Source: Oscillospiraceae bacterium
Lineage (GTDB): Bacteria; Bacillota; Clostridia; Oscillospirales; Oscillospiraceae
Length of the DNA: 63,763 nt
NCBI GenBank assembly: GCA_016297855.1
Contig: JAEDFW010000001.1
Location: forward strand, 1 to 63,763
Direction: 5' to 3'
Of the stretch, positions 52,456-62,280 are shown one piece after another. Below the pieces are notes generated by a model. That model had not been told where the DNA came from. It worked only from the letters and a program-made list of their open reading frames with translations, and did not search any database. Each line of letters opens with the position of its first letter. Within the stretch, counting starts at the first letter, position 1. The translations under genes were made by a program, and so were the position numbers.

Positions 52456-53763
52456 ATGGACGCCAGAACCACCGCGCTGTCGGCGCTGATCGCCTGCCGC
52501 ACGCAGGCAGCATGGTCCGACGGTATTCTAAAGGAATATATCGCGCGCGACATGCTCGACGGCCGTGACGCGGCTTTTGCTTCGCGGCTGTGCTACGGCG
52601 TGCTGCAGAATCGGATGCTGCTGGATTATTATCTGGCGCAGAAGGTGAAAGGCGAGCTCAAAAAGCTCCAACCGGTCGTGCTGGATATTCTGCGCCTCGG
52701 CGTGTATCAGATCGTGTTCTGTGACCGGGTGCCCGTATCGGCGGCGGTCAATGAGGCGGTGGAGCAGACCAAGCGCTACGCCAATCGTGCGGCGGCGGGA
52801 CTGGTCAACGGCGTACTGCACGCACTCGTAAGGGATAAGGACGCGCTGCGGCAGCCGGATGATCTGGCTACCAGATACAGTCATCCGCAGCCGCTGGTCG
52901 ATCTCCTGGCGGGCACTCTGCCAGACGGGCAGCTCGAGCCGTTTCTCGCGGCAAACAATACACCTGCGCCGACCTGTCTGCAGGTGAATCCGCTGCGCGC
53001 AAGCGTGGACGAGATCTGCGCCGCAATGGAAGAAAACGGCGTTTCCTATGTACCGCATCCATGGCTTGCCGGCGCATTTCTTGTAAGCGGAACAGGAAGC
53101 CTTGAGAAGCTGCCCATTTTCCGCGAAGGAAAGGTCTATGTGCAGGACGCAGCCGCGCATCTGGCTGTAGCGGTTTCCGGCGTGCAGCCGGGAATGCTGG
53201 TGCTCGACTGCTGTGCCGCGCCGGGCGGCAAGAGCTTTGCCGCTGCGATGCAGATGGAAAACAAGGGCGAAATCATCGCCTGTGATATCCACGCGCACAA
53301 GACGGCAATCATTGAAAAAGGCGCTGAGCGGCTGGGTATTGGCATTATCCGCGCGATGCAGATGGATGCGCGCGAAGAAAAGAAAGATTTTCTGGGGCGG
53401 TTTGATACGGTCATTGCCGATGTGCCGTGTTCGGGATTCGGCGTCATCCGCAAAAAGCCCGATATCCGGTATAAAGACCTTGCGCCGATGGAGAAGCTGC
53501 CGCAGATCCAGCGCGCGATTCTGGAGAACGTCTGCCGCTATGTGGCTCCGGGTGGCGTGCTGCTCTACAGCACCTGTACGGTGCTGAGACGCGAAAATGA
53601 GGACGTGGCACGCGCATTCTTGCAGGCGCATCCGGAGTTTTCGCCGGAAACGGTCGATCTGCCGCAGCAGCTGCGGCTGGAAAATGACGGCATGCTGACG
53701 ATGCTTCCGCAGCTGCATGAATCGGACGGCTTTTTTATCTGCAAACTAAGGAGACACGTATGA
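52456..53763 (+). CDS. rsmB: 16S rRNA (cytosine967-C5)-methyltransferase
   Basis: 435 residues: NusB-like N-terminal RNA-binding domain (about 1-140, NEAVEQTKRYANRAAAGLVNGVLHAL), then a SAM fold with LDCCAAPGGKSFAAA. The two active-site cysteines are in DVPCSGFGVIRKKPD and YSTCTVLRRENE. AGGACAG precedes the ATG; the stop overlaps rlmN by four bases. Confidence 0.95.
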   Translation: MDARTTALSALIACRTQAAWSDGILKEYIARDMLDGRDAAFASRLCYGVLQNRMLLDYYLAQKVKGELKKLQPVVLDILRLGVYQIVFCDRVPVSAAVNEAVEQTKRYANRAAAGLVNGVLHALVRDKDALRQPDDLATRYSHPQPLVDLLAGTLPDGQLEPFLAANNTPAPTCLQVNPLRASVDEICAAMEENGVSYVPHPWLAGAFLVSGTGSLEKLPIFREGKVYVQDAAAHLAVAVSGVQPGMLVLDCCAAPGGKSFAAAMQMENKGEIIACDIHAHKTAIIEKGAERLGIGIIRAMQMDAREEKKDFLGRFDTVIADVPCSGFGVIRKKPDIRYKDLAPMEKLPQIQRAILENVCRYVAPGGVLLYSTCTVLRRENEDVARAFLQAHPEFSPETVDLPQQLRLENDGMLTMLPQLHESDGFFICKLRRHV

Positions 53764-54821
53764 AGCAGGATCTGAAATCCATGACGCTCACCGAGATGCA
53801 GCAAGCATTCAAAACGTTGGGAGAACCCGCGTTTCGCGCCAAACAGGTCTTTACGTGGCTGCATCGCGGAGCGACGTCCTTCGACGATATGACGAACCTG
53901 TCGAAGGCACTGCGCATACGACTGAGTGATCAGTACTATATCACTGCGCCCACAATCGTGCGAAAACAACAGTCGAAAAAAGATGGCACGATCAAATATC
54001 TCTGGCGGCTGCGCGACGGAAACTGTGTCGAGTCGGTCGTGATGCAGTACCACCACGGAAACACCGTGTGTATTTCGTCCGAGGTCGGCTGCCCGATGGG
54101 CTGCAAATTCTGCGCGTCTACGTTAGGGGGTCTTGTGCGCAGGCTCGCGCCGTCAGAACTTCTCGATCAGGTTCTGTTTTCGCAGCTCGACTCAGGGCTT
54201 CCGATCTCGAATATCGTGCTCATGGGCATCGGGGAACCTCTTGATAATTTTGACGCGGTCATGCAGTTTCTTACTCTGGTCAACAGTCCCGACGGGATGA
54301 ACATCGGTATGCGCCATATCAGCCTGTCCACCTGCGGCCTTGTCGATAAGATCGGCCTCTTGGCTGAAAAAAAGCTGCAGCTGACGCTCTCGGTGTCGCT
54401 GCACTCGCCGGACGATGAATCGAGAAGCAAAATCATGCCTGTCAACCGGCGCTGGAACGTGGATACGCTGCTCAGCGCCTGCCGCGACTATTTCGAAAAG
54501 ACCGGACGCAGAGTTTCGTTTGAATATACCATGATCGACGGCGTGAGCGACTCGCCGGAGCAGGCTGAACTACTTGCAAAAAAGCTGGCCGGCATGCAGG
54601 CGCACGTCAATATGATCCCGTTAAATACAGTCGAGGAAACGGGCCTGCGCACCAGTTCGCGCGAGGCCATCCGCAAGTTCCAGCAGATACTGGAGAACCA
54701 CGGCGTCACTGCCACAGTTCGCCGCACGCTCGGCAGCGACATTAACGCCTCGTGTGGCCAGCTGCGCAGGAAGTTTGAAGGTACGCAGAAGGAGGAAAGC
54801 GTATGCAGATCTGGGGAATGA
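53760..54821 (+). CDS. rlmN: Dual-specificity rRNA/tRNA adenine-C2 methyltransferase RlmN
   Basis: Radical SAM enzyme methylating A2503 of 23S rRNA and A37 of some tRNAs. Cluster motif GCPMGCKFCAST (Cys about 110, 114, 117), MGIGEPLDNFDAV, and the C-terminal methyl-carrying cysteine region SDINASCGQLRRKFEG. 353 residues. AAGGAGG inside its 3' end serves the next gene, which overlaps by 19 bases. Confidence 0.96.
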   Translation: MKQDLKSMTLTEMQQAFKTLGEPAFRAKQVFTWLHRGATSFDDMTNLSKALRIRLSDQYYITAPTIVRKQQSKKDGTIKYLWRLRDGNCVESVVMQYHHGNTVCISSEVGCPMGCKFCASTLGGLVRRLAPSELLDQVLFSQLDSGLPISNIVLMGIGEPLDNFDAVMQFLTLVNSPDGMNIGMRHISLSTCGLVDKIGLLAEKKLQLTLSVSLHSPDDESRSKIMPVNRRWNVDTLLSACRDYFEKTGRRVSFEYTMIDGVSDSPEQAELLAKKLAGMQAHVNMIPLNTVEETGLRTSSREAIRKFQQILENHGVTATVRRTLGSDINASCGQLRRKFEGTQKEESVCRSGE

Positions 54822-55534
54822 CTGACGCCGGCAACATCCGCCAGCAGAATCAGGATTCCTTTTCCATTGTACACTTTTCGCGTGAGCGCGCGCTGATGAT
54901 CGTCTGCGACGGCATGGGCGGCGCGAAGTCCGGCAATGTGGCTAGTTCGCTGGCCGTGGATGTGTTTACAGATGAGGTACGCCGCAGCCAGAAGCTTGCG
55001 ACAAGTCCCGAACGCGCTGCGGAGATTTTGAAATCTGCGCTGGAATTGGCCAACAAGGCGGTCTATGAACAGGCGCAGATGAGCGCGGATTACGAGGGCA
55101 TGGGCACGACACTTGTTGCAGCGTTTATTCTGCGCGAGACAGCTGTTATCATCAATGTCGGCGATAGCCGGGCGTATCTGTTTTCCAAAAGCGGTGTCAA
55201 GCGCCTGACGACGGATCACTCCATTGTGGAATACATGGTCCAACGCGGCGAGTTGACACAGGAGCAGGCGAAAAACCACCCCGGGAAGAACCTGATTACC
55301 CGCGCAGTCGGAACAGAGCCTGTGGTCGAGGGCGATATCTATGTGCGGAAACTGCAGAAGGACGACTGCCTGATGCTGTGCTCCGATGGGCTGTCGAATG
55401 AGATGGCTGATCAGGAGATGCTGTTTGAGGTGGCGCACGGTGTGCGCAAAAGCGATTGCTGCCAGAGGCTGGTGAATATCGCAAAAAACCGCGGCGCGCC
55501 GGATAATGTGACGCTCACGCTGGCTGTCGTATGA
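54803..55534 (+). CDS. prpC: PP2C-type serine/threonine phosphatase (PrpC/Stp)
   Basis: Metal-dependent phosphatase opposing the neighbouring kinase. 243 residues: the N-terminal DAGNIRQQNQDSF, VCDGMGGAKSGNVASSLA, MGTTLVAAFI, NVGDSRAYLF and GAPDNVTLTLAVV motifs supply the metal ligands. Pairing with the PASTA kinase is the rule in Firmicutes. Coupled to rlmN. Confidence 0.95.
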   Translation: MQIWGMTDAGNIRQQNQDSFSIVHFSRERALMIVCDGMGGAKSGNVASSLAVDVFTDEVRRSQKLATSPERAAEILKSALELANKAVYEQAQMSADYEGMGTTLVAAFILRETAVIINVGDSRAYLFSKSGVKRLTTDHSIVEYMVQRGELTQEQAKNHPGKNLITRAVGTEPVVEGDIYVRKLQKDDCLMLCSDGLSNEMADQEMLFEVAHGVRKSDCCQRLVNIAKNRGAPDNVTLTLAVV

Positions 55535-55580
55535 CAGATTCTGGTTTCAGCACTCATCAACTTGCGTAAAGGAGCTTCTT

Positions 55581-57845
55581 ATGGATAACTACATAGGCAG
55601 GCTATTGGATAACCGGTATGAAATCCTGGACATGATCGGCTCGGGCGGAATGGCAGTCGTCTACAAGGCGCGTTGCAACCGGCTGAACCGTCTGGTCGCC
55701 ATTAAAATATTGAAGGAAGAACTGTCGCAGGACGCAGAGTTCCGGCGGCGCTTCCATGCCGAGTCGCAGGCTGTTGCCATGCTCTCGCATCCGAATATCG
55801 TCAGTGTGTATGATGTGTCGCATTCAGATAATGTGGATTATATTGTCATGGAGCTGATCGAAGGAATTACCCTGAAGCAGTATATGGAGCAGAAGGGGCA
55901 GCTCAACTGGCGCGAGGCGCTGCATTTTGCCACGCAGATCGCCAAGGCGCTGGAACACGCGCACAGCCGCGGTATCATCCACCGCGATATCAAGCCTCAC
56001 AATATCATGATTCTGAAGGACGGCAGTGTGAAGGTAGCCGACTTCGGCATTGCGCGTATTTCCTCCGCGCAGAACACGCTCACGCGTGAGGCGCTCGGAT
56101 CGGTGCACTATATTTCGCCCGAGCAGGCCAAGGGCGCGCACATTGACTTCCGCTCCGATCTGTATTCGCTGGGCGTGGTTATGTATGAAATGCTGACAGG
56201 CCGGCCGCCGTTTGATGGTGATACACCCGTGAGCGTAGCTATCCAGCACATCAACGCCAAGCCGGTCATGCCGCGTGAACTGAACCCTGCCATCCCCGTG
56301 GGTCTGGAGCAGATCACAATGCACGCGATGGCGGCGGAGCTTTCCGCGCGCTATGAGAGCGCAACGCAGATGCTGGCTGATCTGGAAGAATTCCGGCGCA
56401 ATCCCAACTGCGTCTTTGATTTCAGCGCCCGTTCGGATGCGCTTGATATCGGAGCCATGCTGCAGGAACCTGCGCCGGCCAGAACGCGCACAGCTGCTTC
56501 ACGCGCAGCAGGCGCAACTGCTCCAAAGCCCCGGCCGCAGCAGCAAAAGCCGCAGCCCTCAGAAAAATCGGGCGGTGGGCGCGTGGCGCTGATCGCAGGC
56601 GTTGTTTGCCTGGTGGCGGCGTTTCTTGCCATCGGCTACTTCCTCTACAGTTATTTTTTCTCCGACCTGTTTGCCAAAACGCAGGAAGACAGGGTACCGA
56701 GCTTCATTGGCCAGTACTATGAGAATATTGACGAGAGCCTGTATCCCAATTTTATCATCGAGATCAGCGAATGGAAGCCGAGCGAAAACTATGCGTACGG
56801 ATATGTCATTGATCAGTCGCCCGTATCAGGACGGACGGTCAAAGTCGGCTCAAAGATTGAACTGACGGTTTCGATGGGCGTTGAGAGCGACACCATGCCG
56901 AATCTGATCAATACGTCGCTGCAAAGCGCGCAGGCCTATCTGGATAAAATTGCGGTAAATGTGATCGTACGGGTGGAATATGAGAGCAGCGACGTCTATA
57001 CCGACGGCTATGTTATGCGAACCGATCCGGCAGAGGGGGAAATGCTCACCGACGGACAGACGGTCACGCTGACCGTCAGCCAGGGTGCGGAAATCAAGCT
57101 CGTGGTGGTGCCGGCGCTTGTCGGCGAGGATCTGGAGAAGGCGCTGGCTGCGATCGACGCGGAAGGGCTGGGCCGCGGCGGCATCCGCTATGTCGACAGC
57201 GACCTGCCCGAGGGTACGGTCACGTTCCAGAGCATCGATGCAGGTGAAAAGGTGAAAATGGATACCGTCATCAACCTGCAGGTCTCCAAAGGCCCGCAGG
57301 AGGCCGAGGTGCCGTTTATCTATGAGCAGTCGAAAGACAGCGCAGTGGAGCAGGGCGGCAGCCTTACGTTGTCGGTCAGAGCCAGCACAGAAGATAACGG
57401 CGTTTTGACCTACGCGTGGTACGCATCCATGACGGGCAGCGAGGACGATGCGGTACTCGTCTCGCGCAGCGCGGAGGACAATACAAGCTGCGCTGTCGAT
57501 ACCTCCGTGCCCGGTGTATACTACTATTTCTGCAAGATTGTCAATACGCTGGGCGAGTCAACGGCGTCTGTCACGTCGAATCTGATTGAGGTTGTGGTCA
57601 TGCAGACCAGTCAGCTGCACGACAAGGTGATCACGCTGACGCTGCCGCAAGCGCCGGGCGTGTATGAGGTGACAGTCAAGGTGGGAGGCGAGATTCAGGG
57701 CAGTCCGTATATCGTCGATACGACCGAGGAATGGACGCAGAGCATCAGCATTCAGGTCACGGGTTCCGGTGTGCAGGATGTTGATATTTATCTGGACGGC
57801 ATATTATATGACAGTCAGACCATCGATTTTGATACGGCAGGGTAA
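55581..57845 (+). CDS. prkC: PASTA-domain serine/threonine kinase (PrkC/Stk)
   Basis: Receptor kinase sensing muropeptides or lipid II. Kinase domain 10-275: IGSGGMAVVYKA loop, VAIKIL lysine, HRDIKPHN catalytic loop, ADFGIAR, SPEQA. A proline-rich linker and one membrane helix (about 336-362) follow, then three PASTA repeats (about 370-573), and a C-terminal Ig-like region ending near 754 (VQDVDIYLDGIL). 754 residues. AAGGAG precedes the ATG. In other Firmicutes this kinase controls wall synthesis and spore exit. Confidence 0.95.
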   Translation: MDNYIGRLLDNRYEILDMIGSGGMAVVYKARCNRLNRLVAIKILKEELSQDAEFRRRFHAESQAVAMLSHPNIVSVYDVSHSDNVDYIVMELIEGITLKQYMEQKGQLNWREALHFATQIAKALEHAHSRGIIHRDIKPHNIMILKDGSVKVADFGIARISSAQNTLTREALGSVHYISPEQAKGAHIDFRSDLYSLGVVMYEMLTGRPPFDGDTPVSVAIQHINAKPVMPRELNPAIPVGLEQITMHAMAAELSARYESATQMLADLEEFRRNPNCVFDFSARSDALDIGAMLQEPAPARTRTAASRAAGATAPKPRPQQQKPQPSEKSGGGRVALIAGVVCLVAAFLAIGYFLYSYFFSDLFAKTQEDRVPSFIGQYYENIDESLYPNFIIEISEWKPSENYAYGYVIDQSPVSGRTVKVGSKIELTVSMGVESDTMPNLINTSLQSAQAYLDKIAVNVIVRVEYESSDVYTDGYVMRTDPAEGEMLTDGQTVTLTVSQGAEIKLVVVPALVGEDLEKALAAIDAEGLGRGGIRYVDSDLPEGTVTFQSIDAGEKVKMDTVINLQVSKGPQEAEVPFIYEQSKDSAVEQGGSLTLSVRASTEDNGVLTYAWYASMTGSEDDAVLVSRSAEDNTSCAVDTSVPGVYYYFCKIVNTLGESTASVTSNLIEVVVMQTSQLHDKVITLTLPQAPGVYEVTVKVGGEIQGSPYIVDTTEEWTQSISIQVTGSGVQDVDIYLDGILYDSQTIDFDTAG

Positions 57846-57848
57846 CGG

Positions 57849-58727
57849 ATGCAGACGGGAAGAATCATGAAAGCGCTGAGCGGGTTTTACTATGTGCAGA
57901 CCGCGGATGCGCTGATCGAGTGTAAGGCAAGAGGGCGGTTCCGCAAGGATGGCGTCACGCCAATGGTGGGCGATCTCGCAAGAATCACAATGGAAAATGG
58001 CAAGGGAATGCTTGAAGCGCTTCTGCCGCGCAAAAACTTCTTTATCCGCCCGGCGATTGCGAATATTGATGTGTTGGTGGTGATGGCCTCATGCGCAATT
58101 CCGGTGACGGAGCCGTTTCTCATCGACCGGGTGCTCGCTATCGCGGGAAGGCAGAATGTGCCGGTGGTTGTGTGTGTCAACAAGGACGACGCCGCGCCTG
58201 CCGAACCGCTTTCGCGCATCTACGAGCACGCCGGATTCCGTGTTATCCGTACCTCTGCGCAGACCGGCGAGGGCGTTCAGACGCTGCGCGAGGCCATAGA
58301 CGGCAAATTTTCCGCCTTCACCGGCAATTCCGGCGTTGGCAAGAGCAGCTTGCTCAACTGCCTGTCACCGCAGCTGGCGCTGCCGGTGGGCGAAGTGTCG
58401 GAAAAGCTGGGAAGAGGACGCCATACGACGCGGCATATTGAGCTTTACCGTCTTGGCGCGGACACGTTCGTGGCCGATACGCCCGGTTTTTCCTCGTTTG
58501 ACACCGAACGGATGGATCTCGTGCGCAAGGAGCAGCTGCAGTACGCGTTTCAGGATTTTGCGCCCTATCTCGGGCAATGTCAGTTTCACGACTGTGCGCA
58601 CCTGAAAGAACCTGGCTGCGCGGTGCGTCAGGCACTTGCGCGCGGCGAACTGGAGCCGACACGCTATGACAGCTATGTCAGGCTCTACGAAATGGCAAAG
58701 CAGATCAAAACATGGGAGCTCAAATAA
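57849..58727 (+). CDS. rsgA: Ribosome small subunit-dependent GTPase A
   Basis: Late 30S assembly GTPase with circularly permuted G motifs: VNKDD (G4) comes first, then GNSGVGKSSLLN (G1) and DTPGFSSF (G3). N-terminal OB fold (GRIMKALSGFYYVQ) and the C-terminal zinc knuckle CQFHDCAHLKEPGC are intact. 292 residues. It follows prkC by three bases. Confidence 0.96.
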   Translation: MQTGRIMKALSGFYYVQTADALIECKARGRFRKDGVTPMVGDLARITMENGKGMLEALLPRKNFFIRPAIANIDVLVVMASCAIPVTEPFLIDRVLAIAGRQNVPVVVCVNKDDAAPAEPLSRIYEHAGFRVIRTSAQTGEGVQTLREAIDGKFSAFTGNSGVGKSSLLNCLSPQLALPVGEVSEKLGRGRHTTRHIELYRLGADTFVADTPGFSSFDTERMDLVRKEQLQYAFQDFAPYLGQCQFHDCAHLKEPGCAVRQALARGELEPTRYDSYVRLYEMAKQIKTWELK

Positions 58728-58734
58728 CATAGGT

Positions 58735-58778
58735 ACCTGCGGCGCGGAAAAGTCAGACTTTTCCGCGCCGCAGGTTTT
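58735..58778 (+). terminator. Terminator of the prpC-prkC-rsgA unit
   Basis: ACCTGCGGCGCGGAAAAG / CTTTTCCGCGCCGCAGGT with a TCAGA-type loop, then TTT; an 18-base perfect stem. Confidence 0.9.
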
Positions 58779-58829
58779 AGCGCACGAACAAAACTGCGCC
58801 TGCGTAAGCTGATAGCAGGGGTGGTATTT

Positions 58830-58979
58830 ATGTGTCATCGAACTGATAAGGCAGGTTGTGTTCTGATTGGTCTCGGCGCGGGACTTCTGCTGTCGTTACT
58901 GTTTGGCGGATGGTTTCTGTGCGTGGTGTTGGGTCTGGGGCTTATCGCGCTGGGATGGTGCATCGCAGGCTGCAGCTGA
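58830..58979 (+). CDS. 49-residue membrane peptide, unrecognised
   Basis: A short ORF: MCHRTDKAGCVLIGLGAGLL and then two closely spaced hydrophobic stretches ending GWCIAGCS. AGGGGTG lies about eight bases before the ATG at 58830. Cysteines at both ends and a glycine-rich double-hydrophobic pattern suggest a small inner-membrane protein. It lies between the rsgA terminator and sipL, so a sporulation role is possible but unproven. I do not recognise a named family. Confidence 0.6.
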   Translation: MCHRTDKAGCVLIGLGAGLLLSLLFGGWFLCVVLGLGLIALGWCIAGCS

Positions 58980-59068
58980 ACTGGGCTTGTCAGATTATTT
59001 TTCCCACTGTGGTCTAACGTTGTCCGGCTGCGCGTATATATTTTGCAGAACCTACAAGGAGGCAGAAC

Positions 59069-60583
59069 ATGGAACTGGTGTTTCAAAATAAAACCTCCGC
59101 CTTTCTGCAACAAATCCTGCATGAAACGCGCAGCCAGGAGCAGACGGCGGAACTGATCGTACCCGACAGCTTCCCGGATTGTGCGCGCATCGTATCCAGC
59201 TGCGCCTCGGCCATTCTGCGCGGCAAGGAGTGCCGGCAGGGAAGCGTCACCGTCACCGGAGCCGTCCGCGCCGGCGTGCTGTATGTACCGGAGGATGAAT
59301 CGGCGCCGCGAGCGCTGGATGCGTATGTGCCGTTTTCGCTGCGTATCGACCATCCGTCGGCAACGGAGCAGATGCAGTCTCTGCTGGAGCTGCGCGTGCG
59401 AAGCGTGGACGCGCGGATGATCCACTCGAGAAAGGTGCTGCTGCGCGTAAACCTCGGCTGCGAGCTGACTTGCTTTGCGCAGACCAGTGAGACGTTCTAT
59501 ACGCTGACGCAGCCGCCCGCCGAGCTGCAGGTGAAAGAACAGACGTATCCGATTCTTCTGCCGACTGAGACGGCAGAGCGCAGCTTTGTGGTGGATGAAC
59601 AGCTTGAGCTGCCTGCCGGAAAGCCTGAAATTGAACATATCTGCTGGTATACCGCGCAGCCGCTCGTCACTGAGCGAAAGCTGATCGGCAACAAGGCCGT
59701 ATTCAAAGGCTTACTGGCGGTAAAGGCGCTGTATCAGGCGGCAGACGGGAGCCTGAACGTGTTTTCACAGGAGCTGCCGTTTTCGCAGTATTGCGAGCTG
59801 GAGCAGGACTATGAGCAGGATGCGCTGACGCTGCTGCCTGCCGTAACAGGCGCGGAGCTGGAGCTTTTGCAGGACGGACAGGGCAGAAAACTGCAGCTGA
59901 CGGTGAATCTTCTTGTGCAGGCGCTTGTGCAGGCGCTGCGTCCGGTAGAATTGTGCGAGGATGCGTATGTCACGCGCGGGACATTTGAACCGGAGTGGAA
60001 GCAGTATGCGCTTGCGTGCAGGCTGGACGCGCAGCAGCTGCATGAGACGCTGCGCGAAAGCTTCCCCGCACCTGTGCGCGCGGTAATCGACAGCACACTG
60101 TATCTCGATTTTCCCGAGCAGAGCCGCACACAGACAGGTGTTCAGGTTAAAGCGCCGTGTTCGGTCAATATCGTCTATCTGGATGATGACGGCGCAGTGC
60201 AGGGACTGACAGGCCGCGCGCAGACCGCGACTGAGATCGCGCTGTCGGAGAACGGTGTGTGCAGCGCGCGCGTATCCGTTGGGCGCGATGGGTTTGCCGC
60301 ACCAGGCTCCGGCGGAACGGACGTCCGTTATGATCTTCTTTTTGAGCTGGAGTGCAGCGCACACCAGACGCTGCAGAGCCTTTGCGGCGGCAAGCTGGAG
60401 CCGGATGCACAGCGCGCAGAACGTAGACCGTCAGTCATCATCCGGCGGACGGAGCGCGCACAGAGCGTGTGGGAGCTTGCCAAGCAGTACAGCACGACGG
60501 TGCAGGCCATCAGCCAGGCAAACCAGCTTCCCGGCGATCAGATCGAGCGCGGCGAAATGCTGCTCATTCCCATCCAGCCGTAG
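59069..60583 (+). CDS. sipL: DUF3794-LysM spore coat morphogenesis protein (SipL-like)
   Basis: 504 residues. Repeated DUF3794-like beta domains span roughly 10-430 (e.g. FPDCARIVSSCASAIL, VTVTGAVRAGVLYV, ECSAHQTLQSL). A single C-terminal LysM domain (about 455-502) has SVWELAKQYSTTVQAISQAN and ends MLLIPIQP. This is the architecture of C. difficile SipL, whose LysM binds SpoIVA to anchor the coat on the forespore. spoIVA is the next gene. AAGGAGG precedes the ATG. I see no convincing sigma-E promoter. Confidence 0.85.
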   Translation: MELVFQNKTSAFLQQILHETRSQEQTAELIVPDSFPDCARIVSSCASAILRGKECRQGSVTVTGAVRAGVLYVPEDESAPRALDAYVPFSLRIDHPSATEQMQSLLELRVRSVDARMIHSRKVLLRVNLGCELTCFAQTSETFYTLTQPPAELQVKEQTYPILLPTETAERSFVVDEQLELPAGKPEIEHICWYTAQPLVTERKLIGNKAVFKGLLAVKALYQAADGSLNVFSQELPFSQYCELEQDYEQDALTLLPAVTGAELELLQDGQGRKLQLTVNLLVQALVQALRPVELCEDAYVTRGTFEPEWKQYALACRLDAQQLHETLRESFPAPVRAVIDSTLYLDFPEQSRTQTGVQVKAPCSVNIVYLDDDGAVQGLTGRAQTATEIALSENGVCSARVSVGRDGFAAPGSGGTDVRYDLLFELECSAHQTLQSLCGGKLEPDAQRAERRPSVIIRRTERAQSVWELAKQYSTTVQAISQANQLPGDQIERGEMLLIPIQP

Positions 60584-60616
60584 TGCGCGGCAAACGAGAA
60601 AAAGGAGGCGGGGAAT

Positions 60617-62095
60617 ATGGACGAACATACCTTATACGAACAGATCAGCCGCCGCACGGACGGCAATGTGTACATTGGCGTGGTAGGCCCGGTCCGTACG
60701 GGCAAATCCACCTTCATCAAGCGCTTCATGGAGCAGCTTGTGCTGCCGAATATCGAAAACGTCTATCAGCGTGAGCGTGCGAAGGATGAGCTGCCGCAGA
60801 GCGGTTCAGGAAAGACCATCATGACCTCCGAGCCCAAATTTGTGCCGGAGGAGGCTGTGCAGATCAGCCCAGACCGAAAAACCAGACTTTCCGTTCGTTT
60901 TATCGACAGCGTGGGCTATATTGTACCCGGCGCAATTGGTGCCGATGAAAACGGCGAGCCGCGGATGGTCACAACGCCGTGGTTCGACCATGAAATCCCT
61001 ATGCTGCAGGCGGCAGAACTGGGCACCAAAAAGGTGATGGAAGAACACAGCAGTATCGGCATCGTTATGACGACTGACGGCACCATCACGGATATCCCGC
61101 GTGAGGACTATGCTGAGGCTGAAGCACGTGCCATTACAGATATGAAGGCTACGGGGAAGCCCTTCATAGTGATCGTCAACTCCGCCCAGCCGCTTTCAGA
61201 AGCTGCGCAGTCGCTCTGCCGCACACTGCACGAGACGTATCACGTCAACTGCATGGCGGCCGACTGCCTGACAATGCATGTCGCGCAGATCCAGCAGATT
61301 TTGACGGAACTGATGTACGAATTCCCGCTGACCGAACTGCGGTTTTATCTGCCCGGCTGGGTGCAGGCTCTGCCGCTGGAACACGCGATTAAGCGCTCGC
61401 TTTATGAGGCAATGAGAAGTCATGCCGCCGAGATCTCGCGTCTGAGCGAGGCCGAGCCTGCGCTGGCGTGCATCCGAGAGCTGGAGCAGGTGGAGAGTTT
61501 TCATATTACAGCAGTTGATCTCGGCTCGGGTACGGTCGAGTGCGTGCTGGATTTCCCGGAGGCGCTGTTTTATCAGGTGCTTTCCGAGCAGTCGGGCTTT
61601 GAGATTTGCGATGATGCCGAGCTGATGCAGCTTCTGCGCGAGCTTTCTCAGACCAAGCGCGAATACGACAGGGTTGCGTCGGCGCTCGAGCAGGTGAACG
61701 CCACAGGCTACGGCGTTGTCATGCCCGAACCGGAGCAGATGCATCTGGAGGTACCGCAGATCATCCATAAAAACGGCAGCTATGCCGTGCGGCTGAAAGC
61801 AAGTGCGCCTTCAATCCACATGCTGCGCGCGGACATCGAGACCGAGCTGAGTCCAATGGTCGGCGACGAGCAGCAATCGGCGCAGCTGATTGAATATCTG
61901 CTCGGGGAATATGAGGGGAACACTGAGAAACTCTGGCAGAGCAATATTTTCGGTAAATCACTCTATGAGCTGGTAAGCGATGGGTTAAACACAAAGATCC
62001 GGCGGATGCCCGACGATGTGCGCATGAAGCTCAAACAGACGCTCAGCCGCATTATCAACGAGAATACGGGCGGAATGATTTGTATCCTGCTGTAA
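60617..62095 (+). CDS. spoIVA: Stage IV sporulation protein A
   Basis: ATPase that polymerises on the forespore surface as the base of the coat. Walker A GPVRTGKSTFIK (24-35), RFIDSVGYIVPGAIG switch region, a long helical middle part and the conserved end NENTGGMICILL. 492 residues, exactly family length. AAAGGAGG precedes the ATG. It follows sipL by 33 bases, so the interacting pair is probably one transcript. Its presence is the best evidence that the organism sporulates. Confidence 0.97.
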   Translation: MDEHTLYEQISRRTDGNVYIGVVGPVRTGKSTFIKRFMEQLVLPNIENVYQRERAKDELPQSGSGKTIMTSEPKFVPEEAVQISPDRKTRLSVRFIDSVGYIVPGAIGADENGEPRMVTTPWFDHEIPMLQAAELGTKKVMEEHSSIGIVMTTDGTITDIPREDYAEAEARAITDMKATGKPFIVIVNSAQPLSEAAQSLCRTLHETYHVNCMAADCLTMHVAQIQQILTELMYEFPLTELRFYLPGWVQALPLEHAIKRSLYEAMRSHAAEISRLSEAEPALACIRELEQVESFHITAVDLGSGTVECVLDFPEALFYQVLSEQSGFEICDDAELMQLLRELSQTKREYDRVASALEQVNATGYGVVMPEPEQMHLEVPQIIHKNGSYAVRLKASAPSIHMLRADIETELSPMVGDEQQSAQLIEYLLGEYEGNTEKLWQSNIFGKSLYELVSDGLNTKIRRMPDDVRMKLKQTLSRIINENTGGMICILL

Positions 62096-62126
62096 AAAAA
62101 CGGCTGCCTCGGGCAGCCGCTTTTTA
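62094..62126 (+). terminator. Terminator of sipL-spoIVA
   Basis: GCGGCTGCC-type stem CGGCTGCC / GGCAGCCG with a TCG loop, A-run before, TTTTT after. Confidence 0.9.
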
Positions 62127-62196
62127 TCACTGCCTGCGGTACAAAATGGAGAAGCTGACAGAAAATCAAGTTTTCGGAAAAATGCTGAAATAGTGA

Positions 62197-62224
62197 TTGA
62201 TTTTTTGGACAAAAAGCATATAAT
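62197..62224 (+). promoter_or_regulatory. Promoter of the antiporter gene
   Basis: TTGATT (62197-62202), 16 bases, TATAAT (62219-62224). Confidence 0.65.
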
Positions 62225-62280
62225 GAATGGGCTGTGAACGAATCACTGCAAGAACAGAAATAGAATCGCAGGTCTACAAT

